In this document: in pieces, positions 17,265 to 25,656 of the stretch
Layout of the letters: the number at the start of each line of letters is the position of its first letter
Position numbering within the stretch: position 1 is the stretch's first letter
Notes under the pieces: model-generated
The model's input: the letters and a program-made list of their open reading frames with translations, nothing else
Database searches by the model: none
Told to the model about the DNA's origin: nothing
Program-made: the position numbers and the translations under genes
Assembly (NCBI GenBank): GCA_963205385.1
Contig: CAUJKE010000205.1
Coordinates: forward strand, 1 to 43,653
Reading direction: 5' to 3'
From: Planctomycetota bacterium
GTDB taxonomy: Bacteria; Planctomycetota; Planctomycetia; Pirellulales; Pirellulaceae
DNA: 43,653 bases

Positions 17265-17948
17265 TCACTTCAACGGTCGAATCTCAAAGTTGCGAATGGC
17301 GGCCTTGGTTTCGTAGGTTGACAGCCCCAAAGGCTGCGCGTCATCGAGTTCGATGCGGGTTGAAACCTTGACATCCTTGAGTTCTTGATCGACCACTTGT
17401 TGGTCGTCAATCCAGCAGCGAATCCGCTCGGCTTCCACCCGCACGCGGAACTTGTACCACTGGTTCTTCTTGAATTCCTGATATTTCGTGGTGCCGTTCT
17501 CCGAGGCGTCGAAATCGTTGATGCTCGACAGTCCGATCACGCCGCCTCCCCAGCCGCCGACGATGAAACTGCAGTGCGAGTCCTGCACGGGAAACGTGAG
17601 GCCAACAAAGAAATCTGTCCCCGCCACACGCTTGGCTTCAAGGCGAATCTCGTAGTCGATCTTGTAGGGCGGCTCCTTCTTGCTCCAGGTGATGCCGGAG
17701 ATTGGCTGCCCCATGTTGATGATGAGCGAGTGATCCTCAACTTCCACTTCGCCTTCGCCGCCGAAGTTGGTTTTCTTCCAACCGTCGAGGTTCTTGCCGT
17801 TGAACAGCGGCTGCCATTTTTCCTGCTCGGCTTTCTTGTCAGCTTTCGGCTGGGCGGTTGGTTTGGCCGGTTCTTCCGCAGCCTGCGCGAACGAACAGAC
17901 CATGATGCCGGCGCCGCAGAGGGCGGATAGTAGTAACTTGCGGAACAT
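17265..17948 (-). CDS. Exported single-domain DUF1080 (3-keto-disaccharide hydrolase-like) protein
   Basis: A 227-residue protein with a Sec signal peptide (residues 1-23, cleavage after FAQA), a short Lys/Ala/Pro linker and one DUF1080 beta-sandwich. The hallmark WQPLFNGKNLDGWKK is near residue 45, and the end IRNFEIRPLK is typical. The family (PF06439) has a concanavalin-like jelly-roll and includes enzymes that cleave 3-keto-sugars; many planctomycete copies are uncharacterised. It is expected in the periplasm. ATG 17948 has a GGAG-like site. The gene converges on comM and diverges from vanZ (128 bp apart). Confidence 0.85.
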   Translation of the reverse strand: MFRKLLLSALCGAGIMVCSFAQAAEEPAKPTAQPKADKKAEQEKWQPLFNGKNLDGWKKTNFGGEGEVEVEDHSLIINMGQPISGITWSKKEPPYKIDYEIRLEAKRVAGTDFFVGLTFPVQDSHCSFIVGGWGGGVIGLSSINDFDASENGTTKYQEFKKNQWYKFRVRVEAERIRCWIDDQQVVDQELKDVKVSTRIELDDAQPLGLSTYETKAAIRNFEIRPLK

Positions 17949-18026
17949 AAGAAACTCCCTACTTGGATTTCGAGTAGCGTGCGACTAGGGGCGCATTGTA
18001 GTCCACCCGATTGCCATTCGCACGCG

Positions 18027-18035
18027 TGGTATACT
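18027..18035 (+). promoter_or_regulatory. Extended -10 promoter candidate for vanZ
   Basis: TGGTATACT is an extended -10 box (TGn plus TATACT) ending 41 bases before the vanZ ATG at 18077. No good -35 box stands at the right distance (TTGCCA at 18011 is only 13 bases away). Confidence 0.35.
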
Positions 18036-18076
18036 GAGATATTGCCTGCAAGTCGTGGATATTCCTTGGATGGTTC

Positions 18077-18538
18077 ATGAATTCGACTTTCTCCACCTGG
18101 CCCTGGCGGCGTTTGGTTACGATCCTGGTCGTGGCCGTGCTGGTGGTGTATTGGGGCGCCATTTTCGCCGCGACGCACATGCCGCCGGTGCATCTGCCGA
18201 CGCGCGTTCCCTACAACGACAAACTGGCGCATTTCACGGCGTATGCGGGGCTGGCATTTTGGCTTACGTTGGCGCTTTACCTGCTGCGGCCCTTTCGCTG
18301 GCGATGGCCGCTCGTGGCGGTGGTAATAGCGGCCGTGTATGGCATGCTTGACGAATTCACGCAGTCGTTCGTCGGCCGTGACATGGATGTTAAAGATTGG
18401 GTGGCCGACGTCCTGGGCGCGCTGGTCGGCGCGGTGGCGGGGCTGATCGGGTTTCTGCTTCTGCGCAGCATCCGCCGGTGGTTGTTACCGCTTCCCAGCG
18501 ATGCGTTAGGCCCCGCGAAAGAATCGCTGCATGGCTAG
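18077..18538 (+). CDS. VanZ-like membrane protein
   Basis: A 153-residue membrane protein with about four helices (roughly 13-31, 52-71, 76-92 and 110-129). The VanZ signatures are present: NDKLAHFTAYAGLAF at 47-61 and LDEFTQSFVGRDMDVKDWVADVLGALVG at 91-118 (written in parts: DEFTQSF, then RDMDVKDW). VanZ raises teicoplanin resistance by an unknown route, and most chromosomal homologues are of unknown function. The stop lies 8 bases inside the next gene, so translation of the two is likely coupled. A possible extended -10 promoter lies just upstream. Confidence 0.85.
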   Translation: MNSTFSTWPWRRLVTILVVAVLVVYWGAIFAATHMPPVHLPTRVPYNDKLAHFTAYAGLAFWLTLALYLLRPFRWRWPLVAVVIAAVYGMLDEFTQSFVGRDMDVKDWVADVLGALVGAVAGLIGFLLLRSIRRWLLPLPSDALGPAKESLHG

Positions 18539-20825
18539 CCAGGCGAGTCCACCGCGGAAGCCATCACGCCGCAATGCGCGCGGCCGCGAGCGACTCCGCC
18601 GCCTGACGAAGGCGATTGAGCAGTTGGGCGACAGCTGGCTGCGCGCTTCGCCGGCAACCGAGCTACCGCAGGCGGAACTATTCTATCGCGACTTGATCTG
18701 GCTCGCGCTGCGCCGGTTGGGGCGGCAGTTGTTGGAGGCCCGCGGTTGGTGGCCATGTGCTGGATGGAATAGCTTTGCCGCCGCTCCGCAGTTGCAGGCC
18801 CTTGAAGACGTCATCCCCGAGGAGGACGTAGCTGCTGCTGATCTGGCGATTCGCAACGCCTGGCAATCCGAAGCAGATGACGCCGACGAAGCTCGCCTCA
18901 CCGTCGGCGAGTTGGGTTCCCTCTACGAAGAACTCTTGAGTTTTCATCCCCTGCTGGATGCCGCGCGCAAATCGTTCACGCTCGCGCCGGTGACAGGCAA
19001 AAGCCGCAAGCAGCAAGGCGCGTACTACACGCCGCCGTCGCTCATCGCGGTCGTCCTCGACACAGCCCTCGAACCTGTACTGGACGCCAGGTTAAAGGAT
19101 CACAGCGGCCGCGCGGCGGAAGCGGCGCTGTTGGCGGTGCGAATTTGCGACCCGGCTTGCGGCAGCGGCAGTTTTCTCGTGGCGGCGGCCCGTCGCCTGG
19201 CAAATCGCTTGCGGCCGTTCAGGCAGACGGACGGTCGGGGAGATGCTGATGAGCGCAGCACGCTGCGGGAAGTTATTTCCCAGTGCGTTTATGGCGTCGA
19301 TCTGGATCCGCTCGCGGTGCAACTCGCCAGGTTCCATCTGTGGGTTGAAAGTGGCGATCCGAACGGATCGTGGGCGGACCTCAACGCACACATTCGTTGT
19401 GGGAACAGTTTGCTGGGCGCGCCGCCGCAGTTCTTGACTTGCGGAATCCCCGCGAGCGCGTATTCGCCGTCCGACAGTGACGACACCGCGACGTGTAACG
19501 ATCTGCGGCGAACGAATAAGCTCGCGCGTGGGGAACTTGAAGCGCTGGCGGGGAAATGTCGAAGTCCAGACGTCGAACGACTGCTGGCGGATGCGTGGTG
19601 TGCCGCGTTTCTCGGCGAGAAGCAGCAGCGGCGCGTTGCGCTGGTGGTGACCAATCAAACACTGCGGACGATCGCAGAGGATGCGGCGAAACTCGCGCCT
19701 GCGCTGCGCGCGGAGATTGTCAGGCTGCGCGAGAAGTATCGCTGGTGGCATTGGCAGCACGAGTTTCCTGAAATCTTCGCGAGCCAGGCCACGTCGCCAG
19801 GCGGGTTTGATGTGGTGTTCGGAAATCCTCCGTTTCGCAACGCCATCGAGGGGAGCCGCAACCGGCGCGTGAAGCGGTTGCTGCAGGCGGTGGCGCCGGA
19901 ACTTAAGGGAACCGCCGATCTCGCGTATCGCTTTGTGGCACTCGCGCATCGCCTGACAGCGCCCCAGGGGGCTGTTGGCTTCATCCTTCCCAAGGCATTC
20001 TTGAGTGCGCCTTCCGCCGCCGGGCTGCGCGGCAAGTTAATGCGTGAGCGCCCGCCGGCGCGTCTGTGGCTGCACCGCGAAGACAGATTATTTGCCGGCG
20101 CGGCCGCCTACGTGTGTGCCATCGCGTTGCAACGCTCGGCTGCGCAGTGCCTGGTTGCGCGTGCTGTGGAGGGGACGTTGATCCGGTGGGAACCGCTTGC
20201 GCTGGCGAGTTCCGATTGGTGGCGAGAAGTGATCGAGGTTGATGGCGTGGCGAATCCGGCCCGCGCTCCAGAGCTATCGTCAAGTCGCGTGTTACTGGCG
20301 GATGAGTTTGAAGTGCGAGCGAGCCTGACGGTTGCGGAAGCCTATCGACTTCCGCCCTGGCTAGTCGATTCGCTGACCGGCACGGCGCCTTGCCTCGTGA
20401 CGACGCGCTTGATCGACCCAGGCGAATGTTTGTGGGGGAAGCAGACGTGCCGCTACTTGGGCCAGCGATACGCATATCCGCGGGTGGCGTTGGCGAAGGA
20501 TGCGCCTCTGGAACTCGAGCGGCGGGCGCGGCAATCGTTGCGCCCCAAAATCCTCGTCGCCGGTTTATGTAATCGGCTGGAAGCGTACTGCGACGCGGAG
20601 GGGCAATGCCTGGGAGCGGTTTCGACCTTCAGCATCTTCCATGCGCAGGACGACGCTGCCGTGCTGGCGAAACTCTGCGCGTGGCTCAACGCGCCAGCGG
20701 CGACGGCGCAGTTGTTCGCGAACCTGGGCGCGCCATCGATGGGGGATGGCTACTTCACGCTCAAGAAAGACAAGCTACGGCAGCTCGCGCTGCCCCACGA
20801 GCTGCGGCTTGCCTCACAGACATAA
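18531..20825 (+). CDS. Orphan N6-adenine-type DNA methyltransferase (Eco57I/PglX-like)
   Basis: A 764-residue protein. SAM-binding motif I DPACGSGSFL is at 207-216, preceded by GAYYTPPSLI at 163-172, and VYGVDLDPLAVQLARFHL follows at 253-270. Catalytic motif IV NPPF is at 432-435. WHWQHEFPEIF near 406-416 is typical of Eco57I-like and PglX-like enzymes. The C-terminal part ending in GAPSMGDGYFTLKKDKLRQLALP looks like a TaqI-type target-recognition region. I see no PD-(D/E)xK nuclease motif at the N-terminus and no restriction, BREX or Dnd genes next to it. It may be a regulatory or housekeeping methylase, or a nuclease-less type IIG remnant. It starts within the last 8 bases of vanZ. Confidence 0.82.
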   Translation: MASQASPPRKPSRRNARGRERLRRLTKAIEQLGDSWLRASPATELPQAELFYRDLIWLALRRLGRQLLEARGWWPCAGWNSFAAAPQLQALEDVIPEEDVAAADLAIRNAWQSEADDADEARLTVGELGSLYEELLSFHPLLDAARKSFTLAPVTGKSRKQQGAYYTPPSLIAVVLDTALEPVLDARLKDHSGRAAEAALLAVRICDPACGSGSFLVAAARRLANRLRPFRQTDGRGDADERSTLREVISQCVYGVDLDPLAVQLARFHLWVESGDPNGSWADLNAHIRCGNSLLGAPPQFLTCGIPASAYSPSDSDDTATCNDLRRTNKLARGELEALAGKCRSPDVERLLADAWCAAFLGEKQQRRVALVVTNQTLRTIAEDAAKLAPALRAEIVRLREKYRWWHWQHEFPEIFASQATSPGGFDVVFGNPPFRNAIEGSRNRRVKRLLQAVAPELKGTADLAYRFVALAHRLTAPQGAVGFILPKAFLSAPSAAGLRGKLMRERPPARLWLHREDRLFAGAAAYVCAIALQRSAAQCLVARAVEGTLIRWEPLALASSDWWREVIEVDGVANPARAPELSSSRVLLADEFEVRASLTVAEAYRLPPWLVDSLTGTAPCLVTTRLIDPGECLWGKQTCRYLGQRYAYPRVALAKDAPLELERRARQSLRPKILVAGLCNRLEAYCDAEGQCLGAVSTFSIFHAQDDAAVLAKLCAWLNAPAATAQLFANLGAPSMGDGYFTLKKDKLRQLALPHELRLASQT

Positions 20826-20833
20826 CGTCGCGG

Positions 20834-21838
20834 TTACTTTTGGCCAGGCTGCACAATCACGCGGCCGGAGCTTTGGCCGTGGAGCATTTTGGCGACGAGG
20901 GAATCGAGGTCTTCGAGTCGCGCTTCGGTAACGTGCTCGTCCAGCGCCGCGAGTTTCCAGTCGCTGGCGAGTAACTTCCAGATCCTGGCGCGGCGTTCAT
21001 ACGGGCAATAGGCGGAGTCGATGCCGGCGAGCGTGACGCCGCGCAAGATAAACGGCATGACGGTGAGGGGGAGTTCTGGTCCGCCAGTCAATCCGCAAGC
21101 CGCGATGCAGCCGCCTGGCCTGGTTTGGCGAATGGCGGTGGCCAGCGTGCGGCCGCCGACGCAATCGACAACGCCGGCCCAACGCGCCGCAAGCAACGGC
21201 TTTTCGCTCTCGTCGCGCACGCCGTCGCGCGTCAACACTTCCGCAGCGCCCCAGCGCAGCAGCGTTTCATGCAACGACTTCTTGCCGCTCGAAGCCATGA
21301 CGCGAAAACCGAGTTGCGCGAGCAGCCGTAAGGCCAAACTTCCCACCCCGCCACTAGCGCCGGTGACGAGCACGTCCCCTTGGTCGGGAGCGACTTCGTG
21401 CGCGAGCAAGGCGGCGACGCACAGTCCGGCGGTCAGGCCGGCGGTCCCCAGGAGCATCGCCTCGCGCGGCGTGAGTCCCGGCGGCAGCGGCACGATCCAG
21501 TCGGCAGGTGCGTCCAAGACTTCCGCCCAGCCGCCGGGTCGCGTCACGCCGAGATCGTAACTCGTAGCGAGCACTTCGTCGCCGGGCGAAAACCGGGGCG
21601 AGCGGCTTTCCAGAACCTCGCCGGCGGCGTCGATTCCGGGAACCGCGGGGAATTGGCGAATCACCGCAGGACTGCCGCTGGCGGCTAAAGCGTCCTTGTA
21701 GTTAAGGGAGGACCAGGCTACGCGGATGCGCACTTCGCCGGGGGCCAACGCCGTCAGAGCTTGCTCGGCAACGCGAGTGACAATCTGTCCGTCGGTCTGC
21801 CGATCGACCTCGAACCTGCGGAATGTCTGGGTTGTCAT
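20834..21838 (-). CDS. YhdH/AcuI-family NADPH-dependent oxidoreductase (acrylyl-CoA reductase-like)
   Basis: A 334-residue zinc-free medium-chain dehydrogenase. The NADPH loop TGASGGVGSLA is at 159-169, SSLNYKDALA at 43-52 is the family's catalytic-pocket stretch, and residues 66-74 hold VPGIDAAGEV. E. coli YhdH and Rhodobacter AcuI reduce acryloyl-CoA to propionyl-CoA with NADPH, protecting the cell from a reactive intermediate. The gene converges on the methylase gene with 8 bp between stops and diverges from the trxA region. The ATG at 21838 is preceded by a purine-rich GGAGA. Specific substrate here is an inference from the family. Confidence 0.86.
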   Translation of the reverse strand: MTTQTFRRFEVDRQTDGQIVTRVAEQALTALAPGEVRIRVAWSSLNYKDALAASGSPAVIRQFPAVPGIDAAGEVLESRSPRFSPGDEVLATSYDLGVTRPGGWAEVLDAPADWIVPLPPGLTPREAMLLGTAGLTAGLCVAALLAHEVAPDQGDVLVTGASGGVGSLALRLLAQLGFRVMASSGKKSLHETLLRWGAAEVLTRDGVRDESEKPLLAARWAGVVDCVGGRTLATAIRQTRPGGCIAACGLTGGPELPLTVMPFILRGVTLAGIDSAYCPYERRARIWKLLASDWKLAALDEHVTEARLEDLDSLVAKMLHGQSSGRVIVQPGQK

Positions 21839-21980
21839 TTAAGGAGAATCTCCCCAGCGCTGCGGGAGCGCTTGCGAAACCGCGTCTTACTCGCCAAACG
21901 GTTACTGCATCGAAATTTAGAGCGACCCGGCGAAGCTGAATCAGGCCACAGTAAGGCCACCCTGTCGAGTAGTTCGTTTG

Positions 21981-22010
21981 TTGACAAACTTTTCGACGGG
22001 TCGCTAGAAT
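21981..22010 (+). promoter_or_regulatory. Strong sigma-70-type promoter of trxA
   Basis: A consensus TTGACA (21981-21986), an 18-base spacer, then TAGAAT (22005-22010). It predicts a start near 22017 and a leader of about 100 bases before the trxA ATG. Confidence 0.75.
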
Positions 22011-22115
22011 TTGCCGAATCGACTAAGATTCAACCAACAATGCCTGACGATTATAGACATTTCCAACCCGCTTCCAAATTTGGGGCCGGGCTTGCGAGAC
22101 CAAAAGGAGGTCCAC

Positions 22116-22448
22116 ATGGCCAGCGAGAACGTGATTGAAATTACCGACAGCAATTTTCAAGGCGAAGTGCTTGGCTCGCAACAGCCAGTGCTGGTGGATT
22201 TTTGGGCGCCGTGGTGCGGACCTTGCCGCCAGATTGCCCCGATGATCGACCAATTGGCCGCGGAAAATGTCGGCACGGCGAAGATTGGGAAAGTGAATAT
22301 CGACGAGAACCCCAGTTCCGCGCAGCAGTACGGCGTGGAGAGCATCCCGACGTTGATGATCTTCAAAGGAGGCCAGCCGGTGGCGAAGTTTGTCGGCGGC
22401 AAGCCGAAGTCGACGCTGCAAGCGGCGATTGACGAAGCCAAAGGTTAA
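22116..22448 (+). CDS. trxA: Thioredoxin
   Basis: A 110-residue classical thioredoxin with the redox motif WCGPC at 33-37 inside VDFWAPWCGPCRQIAP, the cis-Pro loop ESIPTLMIF, and the C-terminal GGKPKSTL stretch. It reduces protein disulfides in the cytoplasm using electrons from thioredoxin reductase. The start is fixed by a full AAGGAGGT ribosome site at 22104-22111, four bases before ATG 22116; an in-frame upstream extension has no family similarity. Promoter (21981-22010) and hairpin terminator (22492-22537) make this a single-gene unit. Confidence 0.96.
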   Translation: MASENVIEITDSNFQGEVLGSQQPVLVDFWAPWCGPCRQIAPMIDQLAAENVGTAKIGKVNIDENPSSAQQYGVESIPTLMIFKGGQPVAKFVGGKPKSTLQAAIDEAKG

Positions 22449-22491
22449 TCGTACTAACCGTTGATCGGTTGATTTGCACGAGCAGAAATCG

Positions 22492-22537
22492 CAGCGGCCG
22501 CGCGGCTCGAACGTGAGCTGGCGCGGCTGTTTCTTTT
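22492..22537 (+). terminator. Rho-independent terminator candidate of trxA
   Basis: CAGC...CGCGC...GCTC (from 22492) pairs with GAGC..GCGCG..GCTG (to 22529), with a small bulge and an internal mismatch, loop GAACGT, followed by TTTCTTTT at 22530-22537. It lies 44 bases after the trxA stop. Confidence 0.5.
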
Positions 22538-22665
22538 GCCTTCGCGCGCAGCGAATGAGCCCGACCGGCGAATCGATCCCAACAAGGCGGCCGGGGCGAG
22601 CCAGCGGAAGCTATGGAGTGCATGGGGTCTCATAACTTCCACGACTTGCCCCAGCCACACGAGTC

Positions 22666-22848
22666 TCAAGTGTCAAGTTCGTGGACCACGCGGGGCGCGT
22701 CAGTGGTCAGCACGTCGCCTTCGTCCCAGGTGTCGCGGACGCATTTGAGCGGGAGACTAGTCTCAACTCCGGACTTGGTAACAGCGACGACGGCGATGGC
22801 GAGATGCGACAACCACCAATCGCGCCTGCGCGGGCGAAGCATGAGCAT
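22666..22848 (-). CDS. Small hypothetical protein (60 aa)
   Basis: A short frame encoding MLMLRPRRRDWWLSHLAIAV... and ending HELDT. I do not recognise the family. The case for a real gene is a near-perfect ribosome site, AGGAGGT, five bases before ATG 22848, and a composition that is not obviously out-of-frame: a basic start, a hydrophobic-aromatic stretch (WWLSHLAIAVVAV, residues 11-23), then an acidic TWDEGDVLTTDAP segment. The hydrophobic stretch is too short for a certain membrane helix. It converges on trxA and stands alone, 317 bp from the end of the phosphofructokinase gene on the same strand. Longer upstream versions of the frame have no ribosome site. Confidence 0.5.
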   Translation of the reverse strand: MLMLRPRRRDWWLSHLAIAVVAVTKSGVETSLPLKCVRDTWDEGDVLTTDAPRVVHELDT

Positions 22849-23165
22849 ATTGACCTCCTGCGAGCAGCCAGCAGGCCGCGCGCACGACATAAAACCAGCG
22901 CTGAGAATTGGCGCGCAAGAATTTGCATCGCCAGGCAACCGAAAAGATTCGCACGTTCTCGCCTTCTCACCTGGGCCGTGAAGGTCGAAACCTGTACTCA
23001 ATCGAAAACGTAGGTCGCGGCGCTGCACTCGTCAAATTGCGTGCGACAGAATCTCCACCAGGCGGCTGGAAATATCTTTGCACCCGCCGGTTACGCCACG
23101 AAAATGGCGCGCAGCGGCCACACGTGCAACCAAAAAGACCGCCGGCGCTGATGCTGACGATTGGC
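22849..23165. other. Intergenic region between phosphofructokinase and small hypothetical gene
   Basis: These 317 bases hold no convincing gene, RNA or repeat that I can see. They should contain the end of the leftward phosphofructokinase transcript and the promoter of the small leftward gene, but no clear hairpin with T-run or -35/-10 pair was found. Confidence 0.4.
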
Positions 23166-24542
23166 TTACAAGTAGCGAATGCGCTTGTTGATGTCGGTAT
23201 TGATGGAATGGTAGCGGCGGAACAGATTGCCGCTATCGAACATCGTGTCGCGCATGTGCTCCAGGTCGTCTTGCCCAATGGCGTTGGTGAAGATGTTCAG
23301 CAGGTAGTCGATCCCCACCCGCGAAGGTTGCATCGCATACGCATCGTAAAAGGTCCGGTGGACATACCGCGCGTGGATCTGTCCCCAGCGATCGCGAAAC
23401 TTGTAGCCGGGCGTGCTATCGACGTAAAACCCGTCGCGTTTGTTCCATTGCAAGGTCGCGACGGCGTTATTCTGCCCTTCCAGCAGCATCTCGACCGCCT
23501 TGCCGCCGAGTTGCGCGGCGTGAAAGCGATCGAACTGCAGCGGGCGACCGCCGCGCTGCGTGTGCCCGACTTTACGTGTAAAAATGGCGCTTTTGGCCGA
23601 ATCATTGCGGCCGTTCGAGTGGAAGAACTTGTCCCCTATCGCCTCAACGAGCATCTGCCGCAGCGCTTCCGAAGCGCCTGTGAGCATCACGTTGCCGGAG
23701 GGATCGTAGACCTTCTGCGAGGCGCCCAGTTCATGGCCGCTCTCATCGACAATCCCCTCGCCGCAAACAATCACCACGTTCTCCTGCAGATCATAGATTT
23801 CCTTAATGCGGTCGACGAGCACATCCAGGTTTAGTGGCTGTTCCGGCAAGAGGACGATGTCGGGTTGGCCGTACGCGGCGCCGAGGGCGATGTAGCCGGA
23901 GTGTCGCCCCATGACCTCGATAATTCCAATCCGACGATGACTCTCGGCGGTGCTCCGCACGCGCTCGACGCCGTTGGCCGCGACAAACACCGCGGTGGCG
24001 TACCCCGGCGTGACATAGTTCACCATCTGCTCTAAATCGAACTCGTTCCGCGATTCGGCCAGGCGATAGCCGTAGCCGGGCTTCTCGTCCCGCGGTTCGC
24101 GGAGCCATTGATCGGCTTCGTTGGGATAGTTCAGCCCCATATCGTTGTCGATCGTCTTGGGTGCCAGCACCGTGGGGATGCGATCGCAGAGCGGTTGCAG
24201 GCCATTCATCGTGCCGTCGCCGCCAATGCAGACGACGCCGTCCACTTTCAATTCCTTGAGGCGGCTGCAAACTTTGTCGAGTTCGGCATGATTGTTGGGA
24301 TCGACGTAATCCCGCGAAGCCCCCAGGATCGTTCCGCCCCGCGTGGGATCGAGTTCGGGAATCGGCATGAACAGCGGGTTCAAGTGCACATGCGGCGTAC
24401 GCGTGTGAAACAGCGAATTGAAGCCTTTGATCAGCCCCAGCGCTTCAACCCGCAGTTGGCTGGCGCGCGTGACCGCCCCGTGAATCGTGGCGTTCAAGGC
24501 AGGCGTGTCGCCGCCGGCGGTCAAAATCGCAATACGTTGCAT
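23166..24542 (-). CDS. 6-phosphofructokinase (PFK-A superfamily, G/K type)
   Basis: A 458-residue phosphofructokinase acting in glycolysis on fructose 6-phosphate. Seen: AGGDTPALNA at 9-18, GGDGT at 107-111, PKTIDND at 128-134, MGRHSGYIAL, GEGIVDESG and VGHTQRGG. The residue aligned with E. coli Gly104 is Gly (G110), and the one aligned with Gly124 is Lys (K129). From family studies, Asp at the first position marks pyrophosphate users and Gly marks ATP users, so this Gly/Lys pair suggests ATP, with the Lys of the PPi-like clade. It is longer than the 320-residue bacterial type. ATG 24542 has GGAG six bases upstream; a GTG 12 bases earlier is less likely. Confidence 0.9.
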   Translation of the reverse strand: MQRIAILTAGGDTPALNATIHGAVTRASQLRVEALGLIKGFNSLFHTRTPHVHLNPLFMPIPELDPTRGGTILGASRDYVDPNNHAELDKVCSRLKELKVDGVVCIGGDGTMNGLQPLCDRIPTVLAPKTIDNDMGLNYPNEADQWLREPRDEKPGYGYRLAESRNEFDLEQMVNYVTPGYATAVFVAANGVERVRSTAESHRRIGIIEVMGRHSGYIALGAAYGQPDIVLLPEQPLNLDVLVDRIKEIYDLQENVVIVCGEGIVDESGHELGASQKVYDPSGNVMLTGASEALRQMLVEAIGDKFFHSNGRNDSAKSAIFTRKVGHTQRGGRPLQFDRFHAAQLGGKAVEMLLEGQNNAVATLQWNKRDGFYVDSTPGYKFRDRWGQIHARYVHRTFYDAYAMQPSRVGIDYLLNIFTNAIGQDDLEHMRDTMFDSGNLFRRYHSINTDINKRIRYL

Positions 24543-24559
24543 GACTTTCTCCACGCGCG

Positions 24560-24588
24560 AATAAATACCCGCAATCGAGTCCTGTCAA
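24560..24588 (-). promoter_or_regulatory. Promoter candidate for phosphofructokinase gene
   Basis: On the minus strand a consensus TTGACA (24588-24583) is followed after 17 bases by TTTATT (24565-24560). The leader would be only about 10 bases, which is short but leaves room for GGAG before ATG 24542. TATTTA at 15-base spacing is the alternative -10. Confidence 0.45.
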
Positions 24589-24741
24589 CATGTAGCATAT
24601 CGGCAGCATCGAGGCGCGGATGCCGCCCTGAGATTGAGCCTTTATGGATGTTCTGCAAAAGCTGCGCGAAGTTTAACGCCGGAATAGTCGATATAACCAT
24701 ACCGCTCTTCCTACTTCGCTTTCGCATTTCTTGTCGTGCGC

Positions 24742-25650
24742 ATGACTTTAACTCCCGAAATCGCACCCGAAGTGCTAGCAGCCTGCCAGCGTAGCGCCGC
24801 GGAGGCTTCGCAAGCGTTCAGCCGCGCGCTCGACGCCGCGATCACGCTCACTCCGGCAGAAACCAGCGAGTTGAGCCTGGAACAACTCCCGGACGCCTGC
24901 GGGGGACCGGGGCTGCTGGTGGTGCTGAACGTGGGGGAGGTCGCGGCGGTCGTAGCGATTCCGGAAGCGACGCAACTACTCCCAAAGTGGTGCGCCGCTC
25001 CCGATGCGACCGGCGCCAGCAAGTTGGCGACGCTGGCGCAAGAACTCGGCACGCTGCTGTTGCCAGAGACCCACGCTCCGAATGACTTCGCCGCGTTCTA
25101 CGTAGATGATCTCGCGGCCGCACTGACGCGCGGCGAGCTAGCGACGCGTGCGAGCACGGTGTCGCTAAAGCTCGAAACTTCTGAACATGCGGGAACCGCC
25201 TGGCTGCTGTGGCCGGTGGCGAAACCTCAAGCGCTTGCCACTGGAGCGACAGAGACCGCCGCTCCCCCGTCGCAGACCGCGGCGCCGCCGTCTTCTGATA
25301 TCTTGGATGAATCGCCGTGGCACGGCCACGCCGATTCGCTCGAGGCAGCGCTGCCGCAGTTGCCGTCGTATACGCGGAGCCTCTTGAAAATCCGGGTGCC
25401 GATCGTGGTGACGCTCGCCAGTTCCAAACAACCGCTCAACCGCATCATCGAGTTAGCGCCTGGCTCGATCATCCCGTTCGAGAAATCGTGCGAGGATACA
25501 CTCTCGCTCGAAGTGAACAATCACGAAATCGCCATCGGCGAAGTAGTCAAAGTGGGCGACAAGTTTGGCTTGCGAATCACCTCCATGATCCTGCCGCCAG
25601 AGCGTTTCTTGCCGCTCAAAAAACGCTCTGTGGAATGCACGCGAGGCTGA
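24742..25650 (+). CDS. FliN/SpoA-domain protein (flagellar switch or secretion C-ring type)
   Basis: A 302-residue protein whose C-terminal 212-282 is a SpoA (FliN/FliM C-terminal) domain: SLLKIRVPIVVTLASSKQ, ELAPGSIIPFEKS, VNNHEIAIGEVVKVGDKFGLRI. The first 165 residues may be a CheC/FliM-middle-like domain (GLLVVLNVGEVAAVVAIP), joined by an Ala/Pro-rich linker (165-190). In flagella this domain builds the switch ring that CheY-P contacts; in type III secretion it forms the sorting platform. No other flagellar gene is visible. ATG 24742 was taken; a GTG two codons earlier is possible. The next gene begins 7 bp after the stop. Confidence 0.78.
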   Translation: MTLTPEIAPEVLAACQRSAAEASQAFSRALDAAITLTPAETSELSLEQLPDACGGPGLLVVLNVGEVAAVVAIPEATQLLPKWCAAPDATGASKLATLAQELGTLLLPETHAPNDFAAFYVDDLAAALTRGELATRASTVSLKLETSEHAGTAWLLWPVAKPQALATGATETAAPPSQTAAPPSSDILDESPWHGHADSLEAALPQLPSYTRSLLKIRVPIVVTLASSKQPLNRIIELAPGSIIPFEKSCEDTLSLEVNNHEIAIGEVVKVGDKFGLRITSMILPPERFLPLKKRSVECTRG

Positions 25651-25656
25651 TGGTTG

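Noticed and set aside
18531..20825. BREX or Pgl defence system
   Set aside because: The methylase has PglX-like motifs, but no brxA, brxB, brxC, pglZ or brxL gene is present around it.
22449..22665. tRNA or small structured RNA after trxA
   Set aside because: No cloverleaf, CCA end or conserved TΨC-like sequence was found; the hairpin there is better read as a terminator.
22908..23834. A 308-codon plus-strand frame
   Set aside because: It is mostly antisense to the phosphofructokinase gene, which has all catalytic motifs; no ribosome site or domain on the plus strand.
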